From Salinivirgaceae bacterium (lineage in GTDB: Bacteria > Bacteroidota > Bacteroidia > Bacteroidales > SZUA-534), in NCBI GenBank assembly GCA_017551905.1, contig JAFZKK010000116.1:1-57789 (forward strand): a stretch of 57,789 bases of DNA, in the 5' to 3' direction. The translations under genes and the position numbers were made by a program. Numbering within the stretch: position 1 is the first letter of the stretch; each line of letters starts with the position of its first letter. Shown one piece after another: positions 38,304-47,861 of the stretch. The notes below the pieces were generated by a model. That model did no database searches. It had not been told where the DNA came from and saw only the letters and a list, made by a program, of their open reading frames with translations.

Positions 38304-41273
38304 ATGAAACATAAACATAATATATTAGTCTTGAGTGCCGCACTGGCCTTTGCGCCATTTGCATCGAATGCCCAGACTGAAGAAGAGACGGAAGCACAGG
38401 ATTCTGTCTATATGGTCAAAACGGCATTCCGCAGTGTGGCGGAGAACGACCTGCTTGGTGGTGTTTCGTATGTCAATGTTGAGGATATGCTCACCAAAAA
38501 CTACACCACCTACAGTCTCGACCACATGGAGAGTTTGGTCGGTGGCTGGAACGGCAAGTCAATTTGGGGTAACGACGAAGGCGTTGAGCACGATTCGGGC
38601 CAAGGCTATCTGGTGCTTATCGATGGTATTCCACGCGACGCCAACAATGTGCAGCCATGTGAAATTGCGCAGATAACCTTCCTGAAAGGCGCTAACGCAG
38701 TTGTTCTTTATGGTAGCCGTGCTTCAAAAGGTGTGATACTCATCACAACCAAACGCGGACAGGCTCGCGAGAATCTGAAAATTGACCTGAATGTAAATAC
38801 AGGACTCGATGTTATTAAATGTCTTCCAGAGTATTTGAACGCTGCCGATTATATGGAGTGGTATAACCAGGCAAGAAAGAACGACTGGTTCGACGAGACG
38901 TACGGCGTTGATTATTTCGACGATGACTTGACCTATTCAAAAGACGAAATAGAGAAAACAAGAAGCGGTGTCAATCCTTATCGCTATGTTGACATCGATT
39001 ACTATTCTAAGGACTATATTCGCAAGGTCAGAAGCCGCAATGAGGCTGTGCTTGAAATGTCAGGTGGCAACCGCAGAGCCCGTTTGTATGGCAACATCAA
39101 CGCTTACACGCAGAACGACTTTGTGAAACTGGCCGATGCCAAAAACACTCGTATCAACCGTTTGAGCGTTCGTGGTAATGTCGATATTAATTTCAACGAC
39201 TATATCAGCGGTCATATTAATGCTAACGCTACATTCTACGATTCAAAACATCGTCAGTATAGCAGCAATCCAGGCGATAACATGACTTATTGGAGAAAGG
39301 CTGCTACAGGTCGTCCAAACTTCCCGAACCATGCGGCTCCGCTTATTCCGGTTGACATGATAGCGGATGATGCCGAAGGTCGTGAGTTGGTTGAAAATAC
39401 AAACAATATTTTCGACGGATGTTTCCTTGGTGGAACAAATTCTGACCAAACCAACGTGTTCAGCCAGATTTATGCCGGCGGTGAGTTGAAGTGGACAAGC
39501 CGTCAGTTCCAATTCGATGGCGGTTTGAATTTCGACCTTGGCAAAGTGGTTGAAGGTCTTTCGCTGAAAACCAATTTTGGTATGGATTTCAAAGCGTCGT
39601 ACAATACGCGTTTCGAGCCCAAATATGCGACTTTCCAACCAACTTGGGGTTATGAAGATGATAATGGCGATTATGTTGACGATAACAAGATTCACAAAAT
39701 TACCCAATATGGAACCGATGAGGTAACAGGTCAAAAGATGTTGTGGGGTACAAAAGAGACACGTACAATGGCTCTGTCGTTCCAGTTCGACTATGTCCGC
39801 AGCTTTGGCGACAACAACGTGTCGGCAATGTTGATAGGCAACGGCTTCCAGCAGACCAAAGACGGTGAGTATCACAACACCACCAATGCCAACCTTGGTT
39901 TCGATTTGAGCTACAATTTCGACCATCGCTACTATGCGCAATTCAGCGCTGCTGAGGTTCACTCGACAAAACTTGCACCGGGCCACCGCAATGCCTTCTC
40001 GCCGTCGTTGACACTCGGCTGGAATCTGGCTCACGAGTCGTTCCTCGATGGCTCTATCTTCGACGACCTTTTGGTTTCGGCATCTTTAAGCTTGCTGCAC
40101 GAGGATATGGATGTTACCAATATGCGTTGGGCGAACAACAATTGGGTTGCTGATAGATATTATCTGTATCGCGGTACGTGGGACAAAAACGATTACGGCG
40201 GCTATAACTTCGGTGATGATAAATACCGTAACCCGATAATTTACCCGAACCGCGGCGAGAACGAAAGACTTGAAATGATTAAGCGTAAAGAGTTCTCGGC
40301 CAGTGTTAGAGCCTCAATGCTCGACCATTTTATTAATGCAGAATTCACGGTTTTCAAAAACCGTTGGGAAGGATATCTGGTTAATACAACCGAGGATTGG
40401 CCAAGCCACATGCAGAAGTTCATTTCATTTTTGAATAATGACGTCAACAGCCGTCAAGGTTTCGATTTTGATGTCAGATTCAATAAGGATATTAACGAGG
40501 TTGGTGTATCACTCGGATTTGTGGGAACATACTACGACACCAAAGTTGTTACCAAACTTCAGACAGAACTCGACAAGGAGAACCAAAGCCAGCTTGATAA
40601 AGAGGGCAAACCAATTGATGCCATCTGGGGATACAAGAATCTTGGATTCTTCCAGAATGCCAGCGAGGTTGATTTTGATAACAGCGGCTTGCCGGAACAA
40701 TCTGGAAACATACGCCCGGGTGACTTGCGCTATGCCGATTTGAGCAACAATGGTGTTGGCGATTCTATCATCAATGCTGATGATAAGGTTTATCTTGGCA
40801 AGGAAGGACGTTTTGGCTCACCGTTCACAATGGGTGTCAACCTGACAGTCAAGTACAAGAACTTCACGTTCTATGCTTTGTGCTCGGCTAAGGCTGGTGC
40901 ATACGCACGGTTGAACAACTCATACTATCAGCCAAAAAGCAACGACAAATACTCTGTATTAGTCAAGGACACTTGGACACCCGAGAATCCGAATGCCAAA
41001 TACCCGGCTCTTACCTGTTCAAATGGCGCCAACAACTATGCCGAGTCCGACTTCTGGTTGTATAAAGACAATGCCTTTAAGTTGACCAAGATACAGGTAA
41101 CCTACGATTTGCCGAAAGAATTTCTTGGCGACAGCTTCGTGAATGGTGTTACCGCATTTGTCAGCGGCAAGGATTTGCTGACTATTTCGAAGAATCGCAA
41201 GATAATGGAGACGGCTATTGAGAGCGACCCCAAAACACGGTTCTTCCAACTTGGCGTAAAAGCAACTTTCTAA
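38304..41273 (+). CDS. SusC/RagA-like receptor 2, lacking the usual N-terminal extension
   Basis: Encodes 989 aa. The signal peptide ends 'SNAQ' and leads almost directly into the plug (YLVLIDGIPRDANNV, NAVVLYGSRASKGVILITTK). The carboxypeptidase-regulatory domain and a recognisable DEVVV-type TonB box seen in SusC 1 are absent; 'EEETEAQDSVYMVKTAF' stands in their place. A full-length barrel follows, ending 'RFFQLGVKATF'. It pairs with the SusD gene at 41300. This shortened type is less common and may couple to TonB differently. Confidence 0.9.
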   Translation: MKHKHNILVLSAALAFAPFASNAQTEEETEAQDSVYMVKTAFRSVAENDLLGGVSYVNVEDMLTKNYTTYSLDHMESLVGGWNGKSIWGNDEGVEHDSGQGYLVLIDGIPRDANNVQPCEIAQITFLKGANAVVLYGSRASKGVILITTKRGQARENLKIDLNVNTGLDVIKCLPEYLNAADYMEWYNQARKNDWFDETYGVDYFDDDLTYSKDEIEKTRSGVNPYRYVDIDYYSKDYIRKVRSRNEAVLEMSGGNRRARLYGNINAYTQNDFVKLADAKNTRINRLSVRGNVDINFNDYISGHINANATFYDSKHRQYSSNPGDNMTYWRKAATGRPNFPNHAAPLIPVDMIADDAEGRELVENTNNIFDGCFLGGTNSDQTNVFSQIYAGGELKWTSRQFQFDGGLNFDLGKVVEGLSLKTNFGMDFKASYNTRFEPKYATFQPTWGYEDDNGDYVDDNKIHKITQYGTDEVTGQKMLWGTKETRTMALSFQFDYVRSFGDNNVSAMLIGNGFQQTKDGEYHNTTNANLGFDLSYNFDHRYYAQFSAAEVHSTKLAPGHRNAFSPSLTLGWNLAHESFLDGSIFDDLLVSASLSLLHEDMDVTNMRWANNNWVADRYYLYRGTWDKNDYGGYNFGDDKYRNPIIYPNRGENERLEMIKRKEFSASVRASMLDHFINAEFTVFKNRWEGYLVNTTEDWPSHMQKFISFLNNDVNSRQGFDFDVRFNKDINEVGVSLGFVGTYYDTKVVTKLQTELDKENQSQLDKEGKPIDAIWGYKNLGFFQNASEVDFDNSGLPEQSGNIRPGDLRYADLSNNGVGDSIINADDKVYLGKEGRFGSPFTMGVNLTVKYKNFTFYALCSAKAGAYARLNNSYYQPKSNDKYSVLVKDTWTPENPNAKYPALTCSNGANNYAESDFWLYKDNAFKLTKIQVTYDLPKEFLGDSFVNGVTAFVSGKDLLTISKNRKIMETAIESDPKTRFFQLGVKATF

Positions 41274-41299
41274 TGTCTGATTTTAATACGATTTGAGAT

Positions 41300-43150
41300 A
41301 TGAAATTGAATAGAATAATAAAATTAGCGGTCTTGATTCCCGTAATTGCCGCATGCGACGATATGTTTGAGCCGGGAATTGAGAAGACTTCGAATTTTGA
41401 GACATTGGTAGAAGTCCCCAAATATGCCGTGGGAATGTCAAGCTATGGCTATCAGAACTTGCCTTATCAGGGCGGTTCGGCCGATTGGTATAGCGATGTT
41501 GCCACCGACGATGCTGTTTCCAACGATTTTAACAACCAGTACTTGAAAGTTGGTAATGGCTTGTGGAGCTCTAAAAATGGTGGTATCAACCCGTTGAACC
41601 AATGGACCGACAGACGCACAAACATTCAGTTTGTCAACAGGTTCCTCGAGGAAATGGACGGGTTCAAATTTGCGGATAAACCAGAGGTTAATGAGATGTT
41701 CAAATACCAGATGAGAGGAGAGGTGCATGCTCTGCGTGCATTGCAGACATTCTATTTCCTTCGCGCTCATGCCGGTTATGCTAATGGTGAGCTGCTGGGC
41801 GTTCCATTGCTCACACATTCTGAAACCGCAGGCGACGACTTTAATGTTCCTCGTGCCACGTTTAAAGATTGTATTGAGCAAATCCTTAAAGATTTGGAAG
41901 AAGCTCGCGAGTATCTGCCTTACGATTACGTTGACGTTAAAAACGTGGCTGACATACCGGAGAAATATAAAGAACTTGGAGTTGATAATGCCGAGGATTA
42001 TAACCGCGTTTGCGGAAGTTGGATGTGCCATCGCATATCGGGGCGTATTGTTGCCGCTTTTGAGGCTCAGTTCACACTGTTTGCCGCAAGTCCTGCTTAT
42101 AGCGAGCAGTCGGGAGTTACTTGGGACGACGCTGCCAAAAAAGCTGCTGATTTGCTTAACACCATTGGCGGCCCAAGCGGTCTTGACCCAAATGGCAACC
42201 GTTGGTATAACAATCTTGAGGAAATCCGCAATTATCGTGGTAAAGGTAATCCAGCTGAGATTATCTGGCGAGACCAAGTGGGTGAGACCAATGGTTTGGA
42301 GAACGATTGCTATCCGAAATCGTTGGGTGGAAAGGCAAAAATCAATCCTACCCAGAATCTTGTTGACGCCTTCCCGATGGCTAATGGCTATCCTATTACC
42401 GACGCAGCCAGCGGCTACGACCCGCAGAATCCGTATGATGACCGCGACCCGCGCTTCGACTTGTACATTGTTCACGATGGCTCTGATTTCGGTCCGAACA
42501 GGTCAACTGATAAAATTAAGAACACCGAATTGATTAACACAACTGTTGACGACAAGGACAATGTTGATGGTCTTGACGCCACAAAGGGTGGTGCTCCAAC
42601 ACGTACGGGCTATTATATGCGCAAACTGCTCAATGAGGATTGCGTTCTTCAAGGTACAGGCGGTACAGGCGGTATTAGTGCTCAGCACAAATATTATGCT
42701 CGTATCCGTTACACCGAGATTTTCCTTGCATACGCCGAGGCTGCTAACGAGGCTTATGGTCCAACAAGCCCGGCTCCGGGCGCAAGCTACAGTGCCTACG
42801 ATGTTATTAAGGCAATCCGCGAGCGCGCCGGTATTGAGAACGACCAGTATCTTGAGTCAATCAAATCGGACCAAAACAAAATGCGAGAGCTTATTCACAA
42901 CGAGCGCCGCATCGAGCTTTGCTTCGAAGGTCATCGCTTCTGGGACCTCCGCCGTTGGAAGGCTAATCTGAACGAAGAGGTTAAGGCGATGAAAATCGAG
43001 ACAAGCAATGGCAAGAAAACTTACACATCAGTTCCTGTCAAGAATGAAGTCCGTGACTACAAAGATTGTATGTATTATGGACCAATACCTGAATCAGAGT
43101 ATAACAAGTGGTCGGCTCTGAAACAAAACGATGGTTGGACTAGCTATTAA
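41300..43150 (+). CDS. SusD/RagB lipoprotein 2
   Basis: Encodes 616 aa. The start is followed by a short hydrophobic signal and Cys (IPVIAAC). TPR core: 'EVHALRALQTFYFLRAHAGYANG'. C-terminal signature: 'IHNERRIELCFEGHRFWDLRRWK'. It is the lid for SusC 2. Only about 26 bp separate it from susC 2, and 16 bp from the next gene, so the five genes of the locus form one operon. Confidence 0.95.
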   Translation: MKLNRIIKLAVLIPVIAACDDMFEPGIEKTSNFETLVEVPKYAVGMSSYGYQNLPYQGGSADWYSDVATDDAVSNDFNNQYLKVGNGLWSSKNGGINPLNQWTDRRTNIQFVNRFLEEMDGFKFADKPEVNEMFKYQMRGEVHALRALQTFYFLRAHAGYANGELLGVPLLTHSETAGDDFNVPRATFKDCIEQILKDLEEAREYLPYDYVDVKNVADIPEKYKELGVDNAEDYNRVCGSWMCHRISGRIVAAFEAQFTLFAASPAYSEQSGVTWDDAAKKAADLLNTIGGPSGLDPNGNRWYNNLEEIRNYRGKGNPAEIIWRDQVGETNGLENDCYPKSLGGKAKINPTQNLVDAFPMANGYPITDAASGYDPQNPYDDRDPRFDLYIVHDGSDFGPNRSTDKIKNTELINTTVDDKDNVDGLDATKGGAPTRTGYYMRKLLNEDCVLQGTGGTGGISAQHKYYARIRYTEIFLAYAEAANEAYGPTSPAPGASYSAYDVIKAIRERAGIENDQYLESIKSDQNKMRELIHNERRIELCFEGHRFWDLRRWKANLNEEVKAMKIETSNGKKTYTSVPVKNEVRDYKDCMYYGPIPESEYNKWSALKQNDGWTSY

Positions 43151-43166
43151 TTAAAACGTCAATACA

Positions 43167-44777
43167 ATGAAAATGAATAGAATAGTATCAGTTTTATCAA
43201 TAGGCGCGGTTGCTGTGGCATTCGCTGCTTGCCACAATAGCGAGCAAACGTTCCCCGACTACGACGGCGGAACAACAGCCTATTTCTCTTACCAATACCC
43301 AATCCGCACTATGATTTTGGGTAATGTTGAGACTTACGACAACACCAGCGACAACGAAGGCCGTTTTACCATCTATGGCACATTTGGCGGCTCGTACGAT
43401 GGCATTAATGCGAAAATCGACGTCAATGTTGACGAGTCGCTTACCGAAGGTCTGTATTTCGAAGACGGAACAAAAGTGAAGCCTCTGCCGAGAGATTATT
43501 ATAACTATGATGAAGTGAACGGCAGTGTGCTTGACTATGCCGGAGGTTTCCGAGGAGGAGTTGAGGTTAAATTGAACAAGGATAAGTTCTTCAACGACCC
43601 ATTGGCCGTTTCTAACAATTATGTTATTCCGGTTGTCATGGGCGAGAATTTCTCGGGTGTTGACCACATCTTCCGCGGCACTCCAATTTTAGAAGGCTCT
43701 AATCCGCAACGTCAGGACCCAACCAAATGGGATGTGGCGGCTAAAGACTACACCTTGTTCTGTGTAAACTACATCAACGAGTACACAGCAACTTATCTGC
43801 GCCGTGGCACCGATAATTTCGATAAGTTGAAATTCAAAGAGGTTAAAGAAACTGTAACCGGTGACGATATGTGTATAGCAATACACGCCGGTCCAAAGTA
43901 TGACCAGGTTTGGGATAACCAATTCTGGATTGACGCTGTTACCGAATTTGCCGAAGGCGATGAGTTTACTTTGACAATGGATGTTAAGGCAACCAAAGAA
44001 GCCAATTCGGGCACTCAGATTCATGCAGGAGCGGGCTCGTACAAAGATAATTTAGGTTCTATAACTTTCACAACAGAGTGGAAAACGGTTACCATTACAG
44101 GTACAATTTCAAGTTCGCAGGCTGGCGGTCACTCAATAGCTTTCAATCTTAGCGAGATAGCCGATTCTAACGACTACTACATCGACAATGTCAGCTTCTT
44201 GCTCAACAAAGTCGAGATGATGTCAAACGGCCGTTGCGACGACGTTGCAAGTGCTAACTATTACACAAAAGAGCGTCACACGGCTGCTGCTGAAGGTTCT
44301 ATTGTTTCAAGTACGTTTGAGCCGACAGGCAAAAAGCAGACTGTTACCTATACCTATCAAGTTCCTGATGGGTATGGAAAAGTTACCGAAAACCGTCATG
44401 GTGGTGAGTTTATCGAGAACGGTGAGGTTGTTTACACAACTTCGAAATCTCGCAATCAGGTTATTCTCCCGATTGCCACTACCGAAATTGCCGGTGTTCC
44501 AACAGCTTGCGAGTTGGTGCTCACCTTCAATGGCGACGATTGCACCATTGCCTCTAATAACGAGGATTTGTGCAAGGCGTCGGGTACAGGCAAATATGTG
44601 AAAAATGGCGCTCCGCTTGCATGGGGCAACAAAGACCGCGATGTGCTTTACCTTGACTACACCATCGAGTTTGATGAGGACGATGTTCACTATGCCACAA
44701 AAGACACCCTTGTTTGGCGTGACCGTGGCTCGGCTGCATCAATTCAGACTTATAAACCTGTTTACAAGGAAGAGTAA
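43167..44777 (+). CDS. Surface glycan-binding lipoprotein (DUF1735/DUF5627-like, with CBM)
   Basis: Encodes 536 aa. Lipobox 'AAC' near residue 21. The N-terminal DUF1735-like region has 'TTAYFSYQYPIRTMILGNVETYDN' and 'NNYVIPVVM'. A carbohydrate-binding-module-like jelly-roll sits in the middle (about 235-355: DEFTLTMDVKATKEANSG, WKTVTITGTI, YYIDNVSFLL), then a DUF5627-like C-terminal domain. This is the usual third outer-membrane component of a Sus-like locus, capturing the glycan. No hydrolase gene follows, and the operon ends at the terminator at 44798. Confidence 0.8.
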   Translation: MKMNRIVSVLSIGAVAVAFAACHNSEQTFPDYDGGTTAYFSYQYPIRTMILGNVETYDNTSDNEGRFTIYGTFGGSYDGINAKIDVNVDESLTEGLYFEDGTKVKPLPRDYYNYDEVNGSVLDYAGGFRGGVEVKLNKDKFFNDPLAVSNNYVIPVVMGENFSGVDHIFRGTPILEGSNPQRQDPTKWDVAAKDYTLFCVNYINEYTATYLRRGTDNFDKLKFKEVKETVTGDDMCIAIHAGPKYDQVWDNQFWIDAVTEFAEGDEFTLTMDVKATKEANSGTQIHAGAGSYKDNLGSITFTTEWKTVTITGTISSSQAGGHSIAFNLSEIADSNDYYIDNVSFLLNKVEMMSNGRCDDVASANYYTKERHTAAAEGSIVSSTFEPTGKKQTVTYTYQVPDGYGKVTENRHGGEFIENGEVVYTTSKSRNQVILPIATTEIAGVPTACELVLTFNGDDCTIASNNEDLCKASGTGKYVKNGAPLAWGNKDRDVLYLDYTIEFDEDDVHYATKDTLVWRDRGSAASIQTYKPVYKEE

Positions 44778-44797
44778 TAATCTTGTTTTCATAATCG

Positions 44798-44832
44798 AAA
44801 AAGGCTTTGGGCGTCGCTCAAAGCCTTTTTTG
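44798..44832 (+). terminator. Rho-independent terminator of the Sus-like locus
   Basis: AAAAGGCTTTG pairs with CAAAGCCTTTT around a GGCGTCGCT loop, followed by TTTTTTG. It separates the Sus-like operon from typA. Confidence 0.85.
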
Positions 44833-44865
44833 TTTGCAGTGCGATAATATTTTTTCAAAAATATA

Positions 44866-44873
44866 TACTTTTG
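44866..44873 (+). promoter_or_regulatory. typA promoter -7 box
   Basis: TACTTTTG fits TAnnTTTG, 24 bp before the typA start codon and just after the terminator. It indicates typA has its own promoter. Confidence 0.55.
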
Positions 44874-44896
44874 CACCCTCAAAAAACGGGCTAAAA

Positions 44897-46708
44897 ATGA
44901 AGCAAATCAGAAACATTGCAATCATTGCGCACGTCGACCACGGCAAGACAACGCTGGTTGACAAAATCCTCCTGCAAACCAAACAGTTCAAGGAACACGC
45001 CGCCGGCGAACTCTTTCTCGACAACAACGACCTTGAGCGCGAACGTGGCATAACCATTCTGTCGAAAAACGTTTCGATGGTTTACAAAGGTGTGAAAATC
45101 AACATTATCGACACTCCGGGGCACTCCGACTTTGGTGGCGAGGTTGAGCGCGTGCTGAATATGGCCGATGGTGTTTTGCTGTTGGTTGATGCCTTCGAAG
45201 GCCCGATGCCGCAAACCCGTTTTGTGCTTCAGAAAGCCCTGCAAATCGGCTTGAAACCGATTGTTGTAATCAACAAGGTTGACAAGCAGAACTGCCGTCC
45301 CGACGAGGTTTGCGAGCAGGTGTTCGAGCTGATGTTCCAACTCGACGCCAACGAGGACCAACTCGATTTTCCGGTAATCTACGGCTCGGCAAAGAACGGC
45401 TGGATGACCGACGACCTGAAAAAGCCGTCGACCGATATGCTGCCGCTGCTTGAGGCCATTCTGAAATATATTCCCGAACCGCACGCCGAAGAGGGCTCTC
45501 TGCAGATGCTCATCACATCGCTCGACTATTCGTCGTACGTTGGCCGAATTGCCGTGGGCCGCGTTCACCGTGGCGTTATCCACGCAGGCGAGCAAATCAG
45601 CCTTTGCAAACGCGACGGCTCAATTGTGAAATCGCGCGTCAAAGAGCTGTATGTGTTTGAGGGAATGGGCAAAGCGAAGGTTGAGCAGGTTGAGGCAGGC
45701 GATATTTGCGCAGTGATGGGAATTGAAGGTTTCGAAATTGGCGACACCATTGCCGACAACGAGAATCCCGATGCTCTGCCGCCAATCGCCGTCGATGAGC
45801 CGACAATGAGTATGTTGTTCACAATCAACAACTCACCATTCTTTGGCAAAGATGGCAAGTTTGTAACATCGCGCCACCTGAAAGAGCGTCTTGAAAAAGA
45901 GTTGGAGAAGAACTTGGCACTTCGCGTTGAGCCAACCGACTCTGCCGACTCGTTCACCGTTTACGGTCGTGGTGTGCTTCACTTGTCGATTTTGATTGAG
46001 ACAATGCGCCGCGAGGGCTACGAATTGCAAGTCGGTCAGCCACAGGTAATTATAAAGAACATTGGCGGCGAAAAATGCGAACCCGTCGAGGAACTTACCA
46101 TCGACCTGCCTGAAGATTGCTCGGGCAAGGCCATCGAAATGGTTACGCGCCGCAAGGGCGAGCTGCTGAATATGGACCGCAAGGGCGACCGCGTTCATTT
46201 GGATTTCAAAATCCCGTCGCGCGGCATTATCGGCCTGTCGAGCAATATGATGACCGCCACCGCCGGCGAGGCTGTGATTGCCCACCGCTTCATCGATTTT
46301 GAGCCGTACAAGGGCGAGATTGAGAAACGTATCAACGGCTCGCTAATTGTGATGGAAAGCGGAACAAGTATCGCCTACGCACTCAATAAGTTACAAGACC
46401 GCGGCACATTCTTCATCGAGCCGATGGAGGAGGTTTATGCCGGTCAGGTGATTGGCGAGAGTACACGCCCGGGCGACATTGTGATAAACGTTACTAAAAC
46501 AAAGAAACTCACCAATATGCGTGCCTCTGGCTCCGACGAGAAAGTGAGCATTGCACCACCGGTGAAATTCTCGCTCGAGGAAGCGCTCGAGTATATCCAA
46601 AAGGATGAATATGTGGAGATTACGCCGCACTCGATGCGTCTGCGCAAAATCATCCTCGACGAAACCGAGCGTAAACGGGCTAATATGCGTGAGCAAAGTT
46701 TAGGATAA
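44897..46708 (+). CDS. typA: Translational GTPase TypA/BipA
   Basis: Encodes 603 aa from ATG 44897 ([19 protein letters not shown]); an upstream in-frame ATG at 44807 lies in the terminator and is rejected. G1 is AHVDHGKTT, the switch region contains ERGITI, G3 DTPGHSDF and G4 NKVD. Domains II, III and V and the TypA-specific C-terminal domain follow, with '[20 protein letters not shown]' and 'TPHSMRLRK'. BipA is a ribosome-associated EF-G-like GTPase involved in 50S assembly and stress adaptation. Full length. Confidence 0.95.
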   Translation: MKQIRNIAIIAHVDHGKTTLVDKILLQTKQFKEHAAGELFLDNNDLERERGITILSKNVSMVYKGVKINIIDTPGHSDFGGEVERVLNMADGVLLLVDAFEGPMPQTRFVLQKALQIGLKPIVVINKVDKQNCRPDEVCEQVFELMFQLDANEDQLDFPVIYGSAKNGWMTDDLKKPSTDMLPLLEAILKYIPEPHAEEGSLQMLITSLDYSSYVGRIAVGRVHRGVIHAGEQISLCKRDGSIVKSRVKELYVFEGMGKAKVEQVEAGDICAVMGIEGFEIGDTIADNENPDALPPIAVDEPTMSMLFTINNSPFFGKDGKFVTSRHLKERLEKELEKNLALRVEPTDSADSFTVYGRGVLHLSILIETMRREGYELQVGQPQVIIKNIGGEKCEPVEELTIDLPEDCSGKAIEMVTRRKGELLNMDRKGDRVHLDFKIPSRGIIGLSSNMMTATAGEAVIAHRFIDFEPYKGEIEKRINGSLIVMESGTSIAYALNKLQDRGTFFIEPMEEVYAGQVIGESTRPGDIVINVTKTKKLTNMRASGSDEKVSIAPPVKFSLEEALEYIQKDEYVEITPHSMRLRKIILDETERKRANMREQSLG

Positions 46709-46945
46709 AAGATAGAGGAAACGTTAAACGATGACGATAACACTAACACTGACGTAAACGAAAAACTTAAATGTAAACTGTTGTCGTTAAAATCGTTATT
46801 TCACACATTCATCATTTTTGTTTTTTTTCGGACGTGGCAATGTCGCGTTCCTGCATTGTAATTACCAATACCCAACACCTAACACCACTTATGCCTTTTG
46901 CCTTATGCCTTTACCACTTTCCTCCTCATTTATCCAATAATTTAG
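46709..46945 (+). repeat. Repeat field between typA and the polyene-like cluster
   Basis: ACGATAACACTAACACTGACGTAAACG words (46727-46765) are followed by a T-run, then a palindrome at 46830-46851 (arms GGACGTGGCAA / TGTCGCGTTCC) and 'TTATGCCTTTTGCC' words. It has the same order of elements as 22253-22503 and 56820-57100. No gene is seen. Confidence 0.7.
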
Positions 46946-46953
46946 TACCTTTG
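46946..46953 (+). promoter_or_regulatory. Promoter -7 box of the polyene-like cluster
   Basis: TACCTTTG fits TAnnTTTG and lies 18 bp before the GTG start at 46971. It is the likely single promoter for the packed run of genes up to 53811. Confidence 0.5.
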
Positions 46954-46970
46954 CACCCAAATTTTCTGAG

Positions 46971-47399
46971 GTGAGTAGAACAATAACTGGTTCCGATATT
47001 TTAGCTCTTATTCCGCAGCGGTCGCCCGTAGTGATGGTCGATGCTTTTTATGGCATTGAGGACGGAGTGTCGCACACAGGCCTGACTGTCGGTGCCGACA
47101 ATATCTTCTGTTCGGGCAATTGCTTGCGCGAACCCGGAATTATTGAGCATATAGCCCAATCGGCGGCGGCGCGTGTGGGCTACATCTTCACACAGAAAGG
47201 CGAAACGGTTCCGCTGGGTTTTATCGGCTCAATCGACAAGCTGACAATAGAAAGCCTTCCGCCCGTTGGCAGCCAACTGCACACTTATGTGACTGTTATG
47301 CAGGAGGTTGGAGGAGTGTCGCTGATATCGGCGCAGACAAAAAACAATGATGATGTGGTGGCAGCGTGCCGTATGAAGATTTTTCTTAAGACAGAATAA
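46971..47399 (+). CDS. FabZ/ApeP-like 3-hydroxyacyl-ACP dehydratase
   Basis: Encodes 142 aa from a GTG start; no ATG fits. It is a hot-dog fold protein: IPQRSPVVMVD replaces the FabZ PHRxPFL motif (His to Gln), followed by 'REPGIIEHIAQSAAARVGY' with the conserved Glu. That pattern is typical of the dehydratases in aryl-polyene and flexirubin-type clusters rather than of housekeeping FabZ. It likely dehydrates ACP-bound intermediates of a polyene chain. First gene of the cluster. Confidence 0.78.
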   Translation: MSRTITGSDILALIPQRSPVVMVDAFYGIEDGVSHTGLTVGADNIFCSGNCLREPGIIEHIAQSAAARVGYIFTQKGETVPLGFIGSIDKLTIESLPPVGSQLHTYVTVMQEVGGVSLISAQTKNNDDVVAACRMKIFLKTE

Positions 47400-47414
47400 A
47401 GCAAAATACTGATA

Positions 47415-47861
47415 ATGAAGACAAAAAACAAGATTCGCGAGGCTGCCCTCATCGACCGCAAGACCATAACGGTGCGGTTCAGCGAGGTTGACTCTATGAA
47501 GGTGGTCTGGCACGGCGAGTATATCCGCTATTTTGAAGACGGCCGCGAATCGTTTGGCAATCATTACTGTGGATTGAGATACATCGATATTTACGACAGC
47601 GGCTATATGGCGCCAATGGTTGAGCTGAACTGCCAATACAAACAGTCGCTCACTTTCGGCGAGGAGGCCATTGTGGAGACGCGCTATATAAAATCGCCGG
47701 CGGCCAAGATAATGTTCGATTACACCATTTACCGCGCATCCGATGGTGCGGTGGTGGCAACCGGCAGCTCGACACAGGTTTTCATCAACGGCCAGACGCG
47801 CGAGCTTGAGCTAAGTAGCCCTCAGTTTTATTTGGATTGGAAGCAACGATGGATAAAATGA
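47415..47861 (+). CDS. Hot-dog acyl-CoA/ACP thioesterase
   Basis: Encodes 148 aa. The 4-hydroxybenzoyl-CoA-thioesterase pattern is present: TVRFSEVDSMKVVWHGEYIRYFEDGRE, with the catalytic-type Asp in VDSM. It probably releases or edits acyl chains of the pathway, as the thioesterases of aryl-polyene clusters do. The stop overlaps the next start (ATGA), indicating coupling to the ketosynthase. Confidence 0.82.
   Translation: MKTKNKIREAALIDRKTITVRFSEVDSMKVVWHGEYIRYFEDGRESFGNHYCGLRYIDIYDSGYMAPMVELNCQYKQSLTFGEEAIVETRYIKSPAAKIMFDYTIYRASDGAVVATGSSTQVFINGQTRELELSSPQFYLDWKQRWIK

Noticed and set aside
43167-44777. The glycan-binding protein as a glycoside hydrolase
   Set aside because: No catalytic motif; the central jelly-roll looks like a binding module flanked by DUF1735/DUF5627-type domains.
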